From positions 11,304,001 through 11,368,000 of the forward strand of contig JAFREQ010000011.1 of NCBI GenBank assembly GCA_025331565.1: DNA of 64,000 nucleotides, in the 5' to 3' direction. This DNA comes from Holacanthus passer. Lineage: Eukaryota; Chordata; Actinopteri; Pomacanthidae. Both the position numbers and the translations under genes were made by a program. This document shows, in pieces, positions 1-14,014 of the stretch. The notes under the pieces are model-generated. The model searched no databases. It saw only the letters and a program-made list of their open reading frames with translations, and was not told the origin of the DNA. Each line of letters starts with the position of its first letter. Position 1 is the stretch's first letter.

Positions 1-3000
1 TTAAAAACAAGTCCACACTGTTAAACACAAATTAATGTTTTCATGCTCTCTGGCTCTCTACACCATACTTATGTTGACAGTAATTATGTTTGTGAGTAAT
101 GAGCAGGATATCAGACGTCCTCAGCACCCCTAATCTTATTCACAGTGACCTTTCCTCACATCAGCTTGAACGCTTCATTTTAATGGTATTAATGTCATCA
201 CGATTATATTTATCAACTGGAAAGACATTGCATTCACATTACGTTCTCTATCAAGCACTATTGTCGCATAATAATGGACAGTACACACTGTAAAAATACC
301 AGTTTACCTTGCCCCTTGTCATGGATATTATCTGTTCATGTTTTACTTGTAGTATTTATTGTGTTAATCCTGTACACGTTCTTGCTTTTATTGTTCTTGT
401 GATCTTTGGATTGTATTACCTTCTAAAAACAAATCCTGAATTTGTAATAACTCAAGATTTATGCACAAAGCATTTCTGATTTTTTCAGTTCTGAACATCT
501 ATCCCAACATGTCCCATCAAAACATCCTGTTTTGACTAGAATTAAGTGGAATTATAATCAAAAGAATCAATAAAAACACTGCTTCCTTGTGGCTTATACC
601 TAAGACTTAAGCTTAAGCTAAGACTTCATACTTAAGTATATGCTTTATCGCTTTAAAATAGTGAAATGTCTAACATTAGCTCTCAATAATTGTGGTCCAG
701 GAGTTAAATGGAGTTAGATGGAAGTCTCTACCTGTGACATTACTGCACGTGAATGGGGGAAGAAAAATAGCTGCTGTGCTTCAGAGACCTCTGTGCACTG
801 TGATCAGACAAAACTGAAATTACAAGTTGGTGTAACCTGCAAACAATAGCAGACTCATGCATGTTAAAGGTAAACTACTTATAATGCTGGTCCAAGCTTG
901 CATTAAAAAATCAAAAGACCCAAAATTTCTTCTCATTACTGAATAAACTTGTCTCATGGGTCTTGCATAAAACCTAAATTAAAAATGATTTGAGGTGACC
1001 AAATCTGCACTCATGCTCAGTGTCAAACACCAACTGCTTAGAAAAATACTTCATAACGTTCCAAGACTTTGCTGATGTTTAAAAAATACACAAATGTCCA
1101 TGCCTTGAAATTACATTTTCAATGAGCATAACTTTTGTATTTCTTTGTGACCACAAGCAGCCACCCTATTATCACTAGCTCTACAAGGACATGCATGGTG
1201 TAATAACACAAGTAAAAGTATATGCATAGAGACACCAACCAATAATGCAATGCTGCCTATACATTTTCTCTCTCTCTGTCCTCTTTGACCTCATTAGAAC
1301 AGATAAACAAAGGTCCTTTGGTCGGATGGGCCTCTTTTTGTTTCAGGAGTGAAGGGGATCATACCACTCTCCACAGCATGTGCACAACACCCTCAACAAC
1401 TCCAATCAACTCCAACTCACAGATTTTGTGTTGTGTTTTGTGTCTTTGGTTACTAAGTGTCTGGAATGCAGATACCAGAGCATTATGGGTAATATGTACC
1501 ATTTTGAATAAATAGATGAGGCAGAGATCTTGTATGCAGGACTTTCTCACTGTAGATGTTTTTGGCCTGTGCCACCTTTACATGTCAGTGTCACCAGTCA
1601 CTGCTCACAAGTTATGAACAAAACTATCACTTTCAGCAAATTTCCCTGACAGCTTACATCTGGTGAGAGAAACCCACTATGGATGGAAAGCAGTTACCTT
1701 GATCTGTCTTCACATTCACCTTTTTAGAGAGGTGATGCTCGACAGAGTGGCTACTGCAAATAGGTGACAGATGTTGGGCCAAGGAACAAAACCTCTGATC
1801 TACTCTGGAGAGTGATGGTAGCTAAAGTAAACATTGTCAAGAGCAAAACCATGAGAAGCCACTTAAGTTGATGAAATCAAAGGGAAAGCAGCAGGACAAG
1901 AGCAGACAGAAATAATTTTCTGAGCCTGTATAAGAATGCAAACAACATCAACATCATCTGGAAGTAGGCCGTTTTCATTGCTTGGCATTTTGTTGACCGT
2001 CAGAGTGTCTGCGTTGAAATAGCCCACATGAAAGACAGCTGTAGTTGATGCATGTCGACAGTCTTGATAACATTTGCAGCAGACCGAAAACTACATGAGA
2101 GGGTGCCCTCTTTGTCGGAGTTCCCATGGTACCAAAGTTAGTACAGTTGAGAAGAGAGTTAGATGAGAAGATTGATATCAGTCTCATATCTGTCTGGTAA
2201 ATACAGTGTAAGGCTACAGCCAACATAAACCACGCACCAGCAGCTTTAAAGCTCACTTATTAAAGCATTACATCTCATTTGATGAATCAGTCAAAAACTA
2301 CAGTGTCACTGCACCCAAATCATTTTGTACATAACCTCCCAATAAAAGCACAACTTGACAAATTTACACTTTGGTTTTTTGTATGAATTTAACAAACAAA
2401 ATATGACATGTTAATTAGTTAGATTTAGAGGTGCTGGTAGGCAGATTTTGTTACCTTTGGACAAGCCAAGATAACTTTTCTCCCTGTCTCCAGTGTTTAT
2501 GCTAAGCTGAGATAGTTATCTCCTGGTATAACTATATATTTACCTACAGATGTGAGAGTGGTATCATTGTACTAATCTAATGCTTGGTAGGAAAGTGAAT
2601 GACCTGATGTTTCCAAAAATGTTCTATTCCTTTAAGAATTATGGTACAAAAAGTTTTAGGAGGACTTGTGTCTCTCTGTAATAATATTTGAGTACTTTCA
2701 TACGTTGTGCATAGTACACACAGTGCAGCAGTACCCTGAAGACTTACACAACTGAAAATAGACACTGGTATCCGTTCTGCCTTCTCCTCTTTTAATTTGT
2801 TCAAGAATGAAAACTTTCAGACATTGCCTGAAGCCAGAAGCTCATAATTACCCATTAAAGTTTGTTCCCTCTCTAAGATGCAGAGCCCACAAGCCCAACA
2901 TTTTCAGACTTTTGTCCCAAACATGCAGCACACAAGTAAAGCTTAATATGTTCCAAATGTAATGCCCCTTTCCCTTTTCAAGATTCAAAGTACTTATTTT

Positions 3001-5580
3001 AAGACTTCTACACCTATAAAATGAAATTATGTGCAATTAGCTCCCGACGGGCCACATCAGCTTGTTCACCTTTCATGTTATTTCTCTTTTTCCTGTACGG
3101 AATCTAATTAAACAATTTTTATTTCTGGTTTCATTATGTAAACCAGGTGTCGAGACCACAGTCCAGACCCGCAGCCTATTCTGAGCGTTTACATCTTGGC
3201 TAACTTAACAGATCATAATTGAAAGGCATTAATGATTCGAGGGCCATCAAAAACACCAGCTGACAACTAAAAGAAGTGGCAATAAATGTTGAAAGCATAA
3301 AAAAAAAAAGCCAGGTTTCTCTTCTTTCCCTCCTCTTCCTGCCACTCCTACATCACACCCACAAATCCTACTCTATTTTCAGGCCCTGTCCTAAGCTGTG
3401 TGTACATACAATTCTGCTGGTATATATTTTCAAATAATTTTTGAAATAACTCACTAGATAAATCACCTGCCAGCTGAGGGAGGAACCCACTTCCTCTGAT
3501 AAACTCCATTTCTATTACAGCATACATGAAGATATTCATCAAGTCTTTATTAAGTACATTCCTCGGGTGGCCTCAACACCTGGCATTTTAAAAGGATGAA
3601 GTCACTAGCTTATGGGTATAGTCACACCCACTATAGGCCACCTGGGAATTAAACCTCTCATGGGTTAAAAGGTCAATGACACAGTAGCAAAGCGCTGCTA
3701 AGAGCCATCCTCCACTTGGTGTGATAAAAAAAAAAACAACCTGTCTGCCACAGCATTGACAGAAGAAGAAAAGGACTTTTCAGGGACAGGAAGAAAAGGA
3801 GATTAGGACTCATCCCAGAGCTTCTGGTGGGAGCTGTACAGCGGCGGGGCTGTACTTTCTGAAAGCTCGGCTCAGGCAGGATCACAGGGTTGTGGTTTAG
3901 TAGAGATGCCATTCTCCCAGGGGGGGCGGCAGACCACAGGCCACTGCAATGTGACAGAGTGCAGGACTGTGTAAAGCTCCCTCAGCACAACATCAGTCCA
4001 GGGACAGAGAGTGACACAAGTGGACAAGGGGATGGAGGGGTCACAGGAGGGCGGGGTGTCACAGTAAATTACCAGAGTCTCCTGCAAATGTGCTCACACA
4101 CCAGGATTTTGTGTACTTGGTAGCCAAAAGCAGCTGGTAGCAAGAACAGAAGAGCCCTCCTCAGAGGCTGTCTGATCCTGTCGCCTTTGACCTCTACCCT
4201 CAGGTCAAGTACAGCATCTCTCACTTCCACTAATGATGGATTATCCTTCTGTCCCTTCATCCAAGCTAAACAAAAGCATGCAAAACAGCAGCTTTTGAAA
4301 AATCTTCTCTGACCCTTTGTTGGAACAAGTTTCAAAAGAATCATTGATATTATCCTCTCTTAGTATTTCACAAGCTTTGAATTACTTTTAATAAAAGCCA
4401 GATGGACCAAATCAGGGAAATATCCGCATTCATCAATAAATTGTCCTTCTCACTCAAAGACATTAATGAACTGAGACAAAAAGTCAATACCTCCTTGTTT
4501 ATAGCTGATTTAATCAAACATAAACACAGGAAAGAGCTGTTTAATCACCAGTGACAAAGAACATACACATGCTCAAAATGAAAGTTCTGGATGCAGATTT
4601 TTCTTTACAAAAATACCCATTGTTGATAAAAAATGTTTAAAGTACTGTTAGAAAATGATGAAGATCTGAAAGTAATGTTCTCATCCTAAACTTCAAGCGA
4701 GGACAACAGAAAATGTTCCCTCACAAACACATCAAACACACAGTAATCAGCAACAGTCCTCCACAGATGACACACTTGGGATCAGTCCAGAGCAGCCCGG
4801 TACCAGAGTGGCACGCCAAAAACTAACCCAAGTATATCTGCAACAATGGCATGAACGAAAAGATGAGAGGGTGAAGGTGAGGCAGAGAGGAAGAGTCCAA
4901 TCAGTCGTGCTAAAGGTTTTTGGCATTATTAAAAATTTCCTGTCACTAGGGGATTTCTTGTTCTTTCACGGGCCAAACCACAGCAAAGACACAGATGCCT
5001 TCGGAAGTGGGACAGACGATCAAAACCAATGAAGACACAAAAGGCAGAGGAGGAAGCGGAGGAGTGAGAGTCCCTTCCTCTGTGCAGCATCATGGGCTGA
5101 AGCAGGAGTAATGCCCTCTCGCTAAATAGGTTCAGCTGAGGTCAACGTGGCTGTGAACTCCCCTGCTGTCCTGTGCTGTAGTAACTGTACTGAAGACTGG
5201 CAAAGGAGCATGATTACAGTTATGAACTCTTTTATTAAAAAATGCATTGCAGTGTTTTTTCCAGCCTAATCACGCAGAGAGACTGATGTTGCAAAACTAA
5301 AAAAAACTTAAACTTGAAAAAGAGTGAAAATGAGGTGATGATGCTCACTCATGTTGAAAGTCAATGCTCTTGCTGCAGGAAAAGAAATAGACTAAGGAGT
5401 GGTGCACACTTCAGATAAATGCTCTATACCTTACATGCACAATAGAAGTCAAACAAAGCATGAACTTGAAGACACTAAGCTATGACTTAAACTGTGCACA
5501 ACTTCATTTCCCCGCAGCACCAGTCTTCCCATATATCTATCTATCTTTCGGTGCAGACTATCTTTCAGTCTCATCCTTAC
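1..5580. other. Non-coding stretch, no gene identified
   Basis: All open frames here are short, lack recognisable domains and are not framed by convincing splice sites. The stretch contains one foldback MITE copy (about 2150-2636), small A-runs, and a mildly GC-richer part at 3.8-4.3 kb whose longest minus-strand frame (91 codons) resembles nothing I know. If the candidate first exons at 5.6-7.1 kb are real, this would be intron of a minus-strand gene leaving the left edge. Confidence 0.5.
2150..2636. repeat. Foldback MITE, copy A
   Basis: The left part carries the family signature (GAGAGTTAGATGAGAAGATTG followed by a CTCATATCTGTC-type block), and the right part carries its reverse complement (GAGAGTGGTATCATTG, then TTCCAAAAATGTTCTATTCC). 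The middle includes the family's GTCACTGCACCC and AGAGGTGCTGGTAGGCAGATTTTGTTACC blocks. The arms are inverted repeats with many substitutions, so this is an old non-autonomous element with long terminal inverted repeats. No coding capacity is visible. Confidence 0.75.
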
Positions 5581-5990
5581 CTGGGGATCTCCGGGCCACA
5601 GCCTGCCGCTCCACACCTTCCCACCTGTGGCACATCCAGCCCCAGCTCTCCGTGCAGGGTCTGGACTTACTCCCACTCCCGGATGTCCAGTGTCACAGCT
5701 CCAAAAAGCACGACTTCCACGATCATGCAACTCAACAACCGAGCTCCCGTCGGTGCATCCCGGCTGCAGGAGACTGTCAACACTGAAACTGTTAAACGCT
5801 GTTTCTGGCTCCCGAGGCTGCCGAGGCTGAGAGTCTGCACAGCACAAGTCCAGAACAGTCCAGACTTGCTCGGATGCCTGAAGGGGAGTCCTCAGCTCTC
5901 CCTTTCTGCTCGGTTTTTTTTTTCCTCCTCCAGCCTCTTTCTCTTCGCCTCTCGTCCCTCCCTGCTCCTGCCTGCGAGCTCCCCATGTCA
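5581..5990 (-). promoter_or_regulatory. Candidate promoter and first exon of an unidentified minus-strand gene
   Basis: This block is clearly richer in G, C and CpG than its surroundings. Read on the minus strand it has a purine-rich leader and then two good splice-donor matches: CCCCAG|GTAAGGATG at the 5580/5581 boundary and GGGA|GTAAGTCC at 5670/5671. With the second donor, an ATG at 5724-5726 opens 18 codons (beginning MIVEVVLFGA) before splicing; an upstream ATG gives only an 8-codon frame. I do not recognise the peptide. The longer open frames through this block on both strands look like by-products of base composition. The downstream exon would lie outside the window or in the unassigned left 5.5 kb. 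Promoter status is inferred. Confidence 0.35.
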
Positions 5991-7011
5991 GCAGATGAAA
6001 CATTAGACTAATAATTCCTGTTTTTTCCAGGTGAAACAGGGCAGTCGAGGTCGCAGATTATTAACATGTCAGCCCACGTTTATCTGAAGCAGGAACTTAA
6101 AGATGCTGATCAGTGTTAACAAACATGTATCAATTCTGTTTGCACAATATTTCCATTTGATATTTGCAGCTACACTTGTATTATCTACCTAAATGTATTT
6201 TTTTTGTGCAAAATTGCAATGCTGAAATTGCAGTAAATTTACTCTAAAATAAGTGATTTCAGCTCATCTGTAACAGTAGATAATACTTTTTTACCCTGAG
6301 AAATATTTGCATAATTTCTCGGCACTTGCCTATGAATTTATTATAAGATATATAATAATGACACATGCATGCACTTATACCACAGGCAATTACAGCCTTA
6401 AGATCAAAATGCATGGTTGAAATTTATGATTTATTTTAAGTCATTTATAGACTAATAAGTAATTAGCAAACCAAACTTAGCAGACGTGGAAATTGAACAG
6501 TAACTCTCCAACCCCAGAAAGTTGACTAATTCCTCTGTTTTTGTGCAAGTTTTGTATAATTTTAAAGCAAATAAAATAATTATATTATATACAAATGTCC
6601 TTTTTAAAATAGTCATAAATAAAAGCTAATTCACTGCTAGCCTAGCAGACCGATTAGCCAGAGATGTGAGACGTGAAACAAGCTAACGTTACCAGCACAA
6701 ACCAAATAAACAATATTGTCAGGATTTTAATTAACTAATTCAATTAATCTTTAACTGTGTCACATCTCGAAGAGGCAGCTTTAGGCAAACTGTCTTAATT
6801 TACTTACCAACAGTTACAAAACATCACGTTAGCTACAATAAACTTGCCCATGAAAGTTAGCAAGCTAGCACAGTTAGCAGTAGCAGCGATGTTAGCTTAG
6901 CTGGCTGTGTCAAAGTGCTTGACAAACTGCTCTCCTCTACTGGAATATAAGTTAGCTATTAACTGAATTTTCATTTCTAATAGCACATTATTAGTCAAAA
7001 GTGTCACTTAC

Positions 7012-7100
7012 CTGTAGATTCATGGACTGAACAACAGAAGAGTCATGAGAAATGACTCGGGCTACTTTCCTCAATTGGCCTTTTGTCATAGCAAACAGTC
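7012..7100 (-). other. Possible 5' exon with strong splice donor
   Basis: On the minus strand the sequence CTACAG|GTAAGTGAC is a near-perfect splice donor (exon edge at 7012), and an ATG at 7021-7023 opens four codons (MNLQ) before it. A GGCCAATTG box lies about 50-60 bp upstream of that ATG. Together these look like a small first exon, perhaps an alternative start of the same unknown minus-strand gene as the 5.6-6.0 kb block. No protein homology can be judged from four residues, so this rests on splice-site and promoter appearance only. Confidence 0.2.
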
Positions 7101-7110
7101 TGACTGGTCA

Positions 7111-10100
7111 CAGTGGGAAAAGCACAGGTGTTACTAATGACATTAAAAATGCTCATTCATTCAATTGTCCCAGTAAGCCAGCGTGAATAATACCAGATAA
7201 GCAAAACTGATGGAATCCTATCCTGTCAACATCACACAAACTTAAGTCACCATGGGAGCAAATGAATGTCAGAAATTACAATTAAAGATACTTAATGTAC
7301 CTTAAAAAAGCAGAGCATGTTCTACGGCCTTTTCAAAAATAAGTTGTCTAACTCCCTTATCCAGGTGTGTACTGTCAGCAGCAGTGCCACTAATGTTTTC
7401 AGCTTGTGAAACTGGATGAACTCAGTTTATTAATGACAGTTTACATATGTCTGAAATGTTTTTTAGTCCTGAAGGTCGTCCTTGGTTCTATCAACTGACC
7501 CTCATCATAGCAATTTGGCAGAGTAACCATAAGAAGAGGGGCGACCTGGGAGGATCAGACAGACTTACGTTCAGGCGTCTTTATTGAGGTAGACCAACCT
7601 GGAAACAGGAGATGAGAGGAGATGTTTCCTCTGCATTAATCACAATCTCTGGGTTTGTTCTAGACCTATGGTTCTAGCAGCAGGTGGTGGGTTCACCTAC
7701 AAAATCCTGCTGTGCCATAATCACAGGACACAGTGGTGGTGGTACATAGATACTGAAAACTGAAGCTGTAAGTGGCTGCAGTTGTGGTGGGACAGCAGAC
7801 AAATTGTTCATCTAAATACTCCTGTATAATCTCCAATGTTTATTCAAGTTTATAATAATTTTAACAACTATCTTAATGATTGCTATTAAAGGTATTACAG
7901 ATATCCCTGGTGCTCAAAGGATGAATCCTAAAGGCTTTGCTGTTCCATGACTGAATTGTTGTTCACTACATGTGAAATAATAATTATAATATTATACTTG
8001 TTTACAGCACTTACACAGACGCTTATTGTGTTCCATCATACTCATTATCACCTAACCCAATATAATGCACCACATTTCTGAATTCAACATTGATTTGTCT
8101 GTATGTTTGTCAATCAATTGATGTGTCCTCATGAAGGCCATGACACCGGTGGCACTTTCTGACAGAACCTGTCAGTATGCTCATGGTTAGCTGTCATGAG
8201 TCTTTTCTGAAGAGCTCCAGGAGGCTTAGTCCTTTCTTCACAAAGCACCCAGTGATGAGCAATGAAAATGCTGCACTCATGGTGTACGTGGCGTTGAAAG
8301 GTGCACTCGGCAGATGTGAAATAATTGTCCCCCATCCTGATGAAAACGCCTATGGTGCATGCATACAATACATGTGCACATTCAAAAATAGGGTTGGAAT
8401 TTTAAAAATATGGTCATACTATCATAATTAATGGTCTAATAGAGTCAGTCAACAGACACTCCTTGACACTATTATCTCCTTGCCAAAAGCTGTCACCCCA
8501 AAAGCCTCTCTAAGGCTCAACCTGTATAATTTACATCAACATAAATTACACTCCTCGCCATTCTTTACAGAGCAGCTTTCCTCTCTTACCTCCAGTGTGC
8601 TATAAATACCTATAAATCCAACCCTGTTATACTCACAATGGAGATACTGTTTCAGCAATGATATCCTTATTGTATGATTCTTATTTTATGCATTTTTCTC
8701 ACACGACTGCACATCAAACTGTACCTGAACGTACACAGTGATAGTCTGTGGTAGTTTAATCTGCAGTGTGTTGCATTTTATCTATTGTGTCTTGTTGTCT
8801 TCCACTATGACTCTGCAGTCTTTGTGGGTTTTGTTGTGCGTGAGGTCCTGTTGTGTGTGCTGTGAGCTTGTGTTGACAAAGTGTTGATTGAAAGTGTTTG
8901 ATTCAGCTCTGGCTTGGATTTTGATACGGGCTGTTTTCTGAGCTCCTTCGGGCCCCATTTACCATTAGATTAGATTTCATTGTCACAGCTTTCTCATGAA
9001 ATTATTCATGTTGGCACAAGAGTGCGAGTTAAGCCACCGGAATCACATGCAAATTCCTACCTTTCATTGGCATTTCTTTATGTTCTATATGTGGGTGTAC
9101 ACCTACTTTTGCAATGTACTGTTTGCCAGGCAGAAGTTTCATCCAACTATTTTTAGGATAAAAACTGTTTAAACTGTATTTCTCTGCATCCGTTGCATTG
9201 CTGAGGGACTGAATTAAACTTCAGCTCTTTTTGTACTTTTAGAGAGAGAGGAGACAGAGGCTGGTGTAAACAGGCAGGCAGGCAGGCCGAGGTCGAAACA
9301 AATCTGTGCGAGGCAGATGTGTTCTCTGCCTTGTTTGAACCAACCAACAGAACTCAAACCGTAAACATGCTGCACTAATAAAGGCACATTCCAGCTCTAG
9401 AAGCTATGTTCTCCTGACACTGCCTTTTTTCACTCTGTCTTGGTTAGGGACAATGGAGACAAGATGACTTGTGGTTTAAATTGCTTCAATTCGCACTTTC
9501 CACACGATTTCCCACCTTAAAATCTCCTTCACATCGTGCCATGTGACATCCTTCTGTCTTAATCATAACCAGGCTACAACAGTAAACAGCTTAAAGTGTA
9601 GGAAGGCGACTTTGTGCTGGAGGGTATTTGAATTCCCAGACCTGCTGGAATCCTCCGGTCAGTGCTGTACCGCTGATGTGCCTTTGAGCAAGACAGTTAT
9701 TCTAGATCTGTTTTGATGGAGTTAGTTCAGTAGCTGTGGACTGTGGTTATAGAGATTATCTCCCACATATGATTTTAGTATTACTACGAGGATTTTTACT
9801 ATGTGAATGTGAAACAGGGTTTTGCATGGAAACCCTCTGGAAGAAAAATGAAATCATATCTGTAAGGTATCATAACTCGGTTACACTTTATTATTTCATA
9901 GATGTGTTGCCTGGAGACGATGACATTGAAACGATATCATAACAACTCCAAAATACTGTCCTCCAGCGCCGTCACTTCTCATTTCAGTCTGGAGACACAG
10001 GCAGGACCCAGCAAACCTGATATAATAAAAAAAAGATGAGTAATGTGTAGCCTGTTGTAATAAGTAAAAATCAACTCCTACTAGCAAGCTGTTATCAATC

Positions 10101-13100
10101 AACAGGTGTGAACTTGTTTTTATGAGGGAAAGGGTGGAGTTGGATGCTTAAAAAACAGTAAATCATCATCACTGCATTTGCTAGACTCAGTAATGCCGTT
10201 ATTATTATTATACAGTTATAGTCAGTAACCTTGGGATAGCCCCATTTCCCTTTATACAAATATAATCTGTGTAATGTCATCTGTTTGACAATACCTTTGA
10301 TTTCGATATAAATTTCCTTCCCTTTGTTTGAGTTGTTTTATTTGCTCATGTGTGAAATGTAATCCTTTTGTAATTCAGAAAAGATGTGTGAAGATAAATT
10401 TACCACATTTTACCTCTGTTTTTTTTTTCCCAGATGGAGAGAGGAATGCAAAGAGACTGAATGATGACATGTGACGCCTGTCTTCTGTGCTTTCTTTTAT
10501 GATTGACACTGATCTCCCCATTCTCCACAAGGGTTGCTCTACATGTTCAGCCGATTTAACAGGATTTAAACATGTGTGACGACATGAGGGATGGGAGAGA
10601 TTACAGGATAGTGTAGTGTGCTTTTCCCTGCTGGGAGTTCTTTTCCCTTTCAGCTTTAAGAAGATACTATCGTGTGAGTGGATTTGGTGTTTTGTCTGAG
10701 AGCAGACCGCTGACAAGACACAAATCCACTTCATTTGCATCAGACAGCACCAAAGCTCAGAGTGTGTGTTTGCTTAGTTATCCTTAAAAACGATTTAGCT
10801 CTGACCCTGGCTGTTTTTCTGCCGCAGGGACATGAAGGAGGGCTGGTTCACCTCAGCACGAGGCAGGAATTCACAGGGTCTCACCTCATTCTCCAGGAGA
10901 GAGGTGGATGAACAGCTAGGCCTTCTTGTTTTGATCCTCAATCGCCTGCAGCTTTCTTTCTCTCTCCCAAATACCACCTGTCCAGGTGACAAACAGTACA
11001 GTGACCTGTTCTCATACCTCCATTACACAGACCACTGATTAAGACAGTTAATAGTTTTAACAAGAAAATGCTTGGAGTTTTTACAACCAGTAGGGGATTT
11101 CATTTCTCATTGCAAGATTCAAATTTATGTACAATAATGATGCTCGAGGCAAGTTTATGAGGTCCCCAGAGTCAACAGACTTCCTTCATCTTGGAAGCCT
11201 AAGTATGGACAGAGCAAGTAAGAAAACTTAAATTTTGGCCATATGGTGGCGCTAACTTGTTTAGTAGACAATCCTCTCATCTAACTCTTCGCAAAAAAAG
11301 CATAATAGGAGGAAACATGTAAAGTACCGTAACCTGTGCTAAAGTGGGCCAGTACCACCAGGTCATGAAACAGGCTTCATTCAGCTCCACCCTCGCTCCA
11401 CCTCTTTTTCCATATTTGGATTAAACGGAGCTAGGTGACGTCACCCACTGCCAAGATGACTTACATTTTTTGTGTACAATATTGAGAAGTGTTGCCGGAT
11501 ATAGAGGAAGAAAACAACATATGACAACATATCTCAGAAATAAAACCAGAAACAGCTGAGAGGAAGTACTCAGAAGTTGTTCTCTGCTTTGTAGCTGCGG
11601 TCAGAGTATGATATTAGCTACGCTACATATTTGTTCACAACCAACATGTGGACATGAGCAAACTACACATGCTGCACAGAAACATAGCATAAAAGGGGAA
11701 GAATAGAAAATCAAATATATTGTGTATAACAGTAAAGCAATTGATGGGTGACACAGGTGTTATTGGTTAGAAGTTAACTAAATGCATAAAACTGCATTTA
11801 TCAAACAAAAGAAACATAGGAGTTTTTTAAAATTTAAATTATATGGGGCCTTTAATTGTTGTTGTGATGAAGCTTTATTGCTCTCTACAGCCGGTGTTGT
11901 ATTTTATTTAGGAGCATATCATAGAGTGCCTAGTTCAGATTAAGACACTGTTGGCATTAATTTCAGCTTTATTATAAAAAACCCAAGACAGATACTTTTA
12001 TAACTTCCTGTAGAAGAATTTTACTGGAGATGTTCATGTTCACCCTTGTCCACAATCCTAGATCTAAATTTGTTTAAGTGTATTATTATGATAATTGATG
12101 TTATCTACTTTAGGAAATGGAAGCACTTCACACCTGGATCTGACTAAAAACAGATGAAGTGCTGTGAGAGTCAATGTTACTCTCCTGGCTCGTGTAGACA
12201 CAGGTTCAAATTGAATCATGTTATGTTATCATTACCAACCTGCTCTTCCATGTCTCACCTCACATTCCACGGTCTCCAAATTGCATTTGAGAAATTGAGT
12301 AAAAATTGTCTGTGAGAAAGTCTTGACATGCCAGCTTGAGAACACACACAGATGCATAAGTCACACTGTGTCCAAAATGAAGAGCACAGGTTTTAAAAAT
12401 AACTTGCAAACATTTAACGAGGAATAAATTGTCTCCACATTTTCTAAATTGATAACAGATCTCAGTTTTGTGTTATAATAAATCATTTGTTTCCAGAACA
12501 CCACATTGTTCCTCCAAGCTTTCCATTGCTTGCATTGTTGCCTCAAAACAAACATGATGTGTTAGTTAATGTTCTCTCTATAGCCTAAATATCATAGAGG
12601 TCAAGAGTCTGACTTTCTGCTTTTTGGCTGCTCCCAGCTTATTTACTGTAACAACTTGACTCTCACGGCTGTGTGTGTGTGTTCCCATTGACCTGCAGTG
12701 GAAACACTGAGAGGAAGACTGAACGCTGCAGCTGACGACTGAGTTTCTAATAACAGAGCGGTAACATGTCTGAACAAACTGATGCAGACAATGGCGCTGT
12801 CTGTGATGATTCACCAGTTTGGCTTGGTTCTTCATTTCCGCAGTAATAGCACTGGTGGGCATCATTGTTCTTGGCTGGAAGATCTGACATGTTTTAAAAG
12901 ATTTAAAGGCAAAACCTCAGGATTAAATGAATGTGAGTCTTCTTCACATCCTCAATTAAAGAAAAAGGAGAAAAATAATGCAGTGGGTTTGGCAGCACAT
13001 TTCTCTTTAATCACTGTATCTCTCAGCCTCCAGTGTAGGTGGGGCAGAAAAAGACCTTTACAACATTCCTTGCTAATGTTCACTCCACATAAATATTTGC

Positions 13101-13467
13101 ATTTTTTAATTCCATTCTTTCAGGAATCACATATGTTCGCATTTTGGGTGTGGACCTGCTTTTACTGGTGCTTTTTAAAACAATACCACTTTACCTTTCA
13201 GGCCATCCCATAACTCTCTATAACAACAGGGTTTAAAGTCAGTGTTGACTTGTAAATAGCACAGTGACTGACACCGGGAGCAGTGTATGTGTGTGTGTGT
13301 GTGTGTGTGTGTCCGCAGAAACACATCATCCCGTCTTGAAGAATCTCATAAATCGCATAAAGTGATCATTTATGCTCACTATTGACTGTTCACCATAAAC
13401 ATTTTTGTCCTTTAACAAATTCTTGCAGCCTACAATATCATCAACTTAGTAAAAAAAAAAAGACTTG
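7111..13467. other. Non-coding stretch, no gene identified
   Basis: No recognisable coding exon is seen on either strand. Contents worth noting are a short (CAGG)n run at about 9277-9296, a fragment resembling one end of the foldback MITE family near 11266-11310, a weak CTCF-like match at 11239-11253, an imperfect hairpin at 12122-12163, and a (TG)n microsatellite at 13288-13312. Confidence 0.6.
13288..13312. repeat. (TG)n microsatellite
   Basis: Uninterrupted TG dinucleotide run of about 12 units, preceded by an interrupted unit. Confidence 0.95.
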
Positions 13468-14014
13468 TTCAACATTTTGAAATATACACACATCCACTTT
13501 CTGGCTGAGAGTTAAATGAAAACATTGGCAGTACTCTCATGTCTGTATGGTAAATATAAAGCTCCAGTCAGCTGCTAGTTAGCTTAGCTTAGCATAAAGA
13601 CTGTAAACAGATGAACATCTAACCTGACTCTGACTGATAAAATCTGTCCACCAGCACCGCTAAAGCTCAGTAATACATTATAGCTCCTTTGTTTAATCAG
13701 CAGCACAAAAACTACAGTGTGAAAACAATGTTTTTGTCACTGCACCCGGCCAAGAAATAGTTTGGCACATAACCCCTCATAAAACCACAACTTGTCATTA
13801 TTACACTTTGATTTACGTGTGGATTAAACAATCAAGATTCAACATGTTAGTTAGTGAGCTTTAGAAGTGCTGGTGGCCAGATTTTACTACTTTGCTAGTT
13901 GTTTCCCCCTGTCTCCAGTCTTTATGCTAAGCTAAGCTAACCATCTTCTCATCTAACTCTCAGTAAGATAGGGACTGAGCAGATTTCCTAAAATGTCAAA
14001 TTATTCCTTTAAGA
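13468..14014. repeat. Foldback MITE, copy B (longest copy)
   Basis: This is the most complete copy. The left arm has GCTGAGAGTTAAATGAAAAC, CTCATGTCTGTATGGTAAATAT and GCTAGTTAGCTTAGCTTAGC. The right arm has the inverse blocks TTTATGCTAAGCTAAGCTAACC, TCTTCTCATCTAACTCTCAG and AAAATGTCAAATTATTCCTTT. It can fold on itself over more than 200 bp per arm. Between the arms are blocks shared with copy A (ACTACAGTG, GTCACTGCACCC). Non-autonomous, no open frame. Confidence 0.8.

Noticed and set aside
5449..6006. Overlapping open frames of 184 (minus) and 170 (plus) codons
   Set aside because: They lie opposite each other in the CpG-rich candidate first-exon block, have no domain and run through good splice donors; better explained as a composition effect.
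12122..12163. Imperfect hairpin AGCACTTCA ... TGAAGTGCT considered as a microRNA precursor
   Set aside because: The stem is only nine perfect pairs with poor continuation, and no known microRNA sequence matches.
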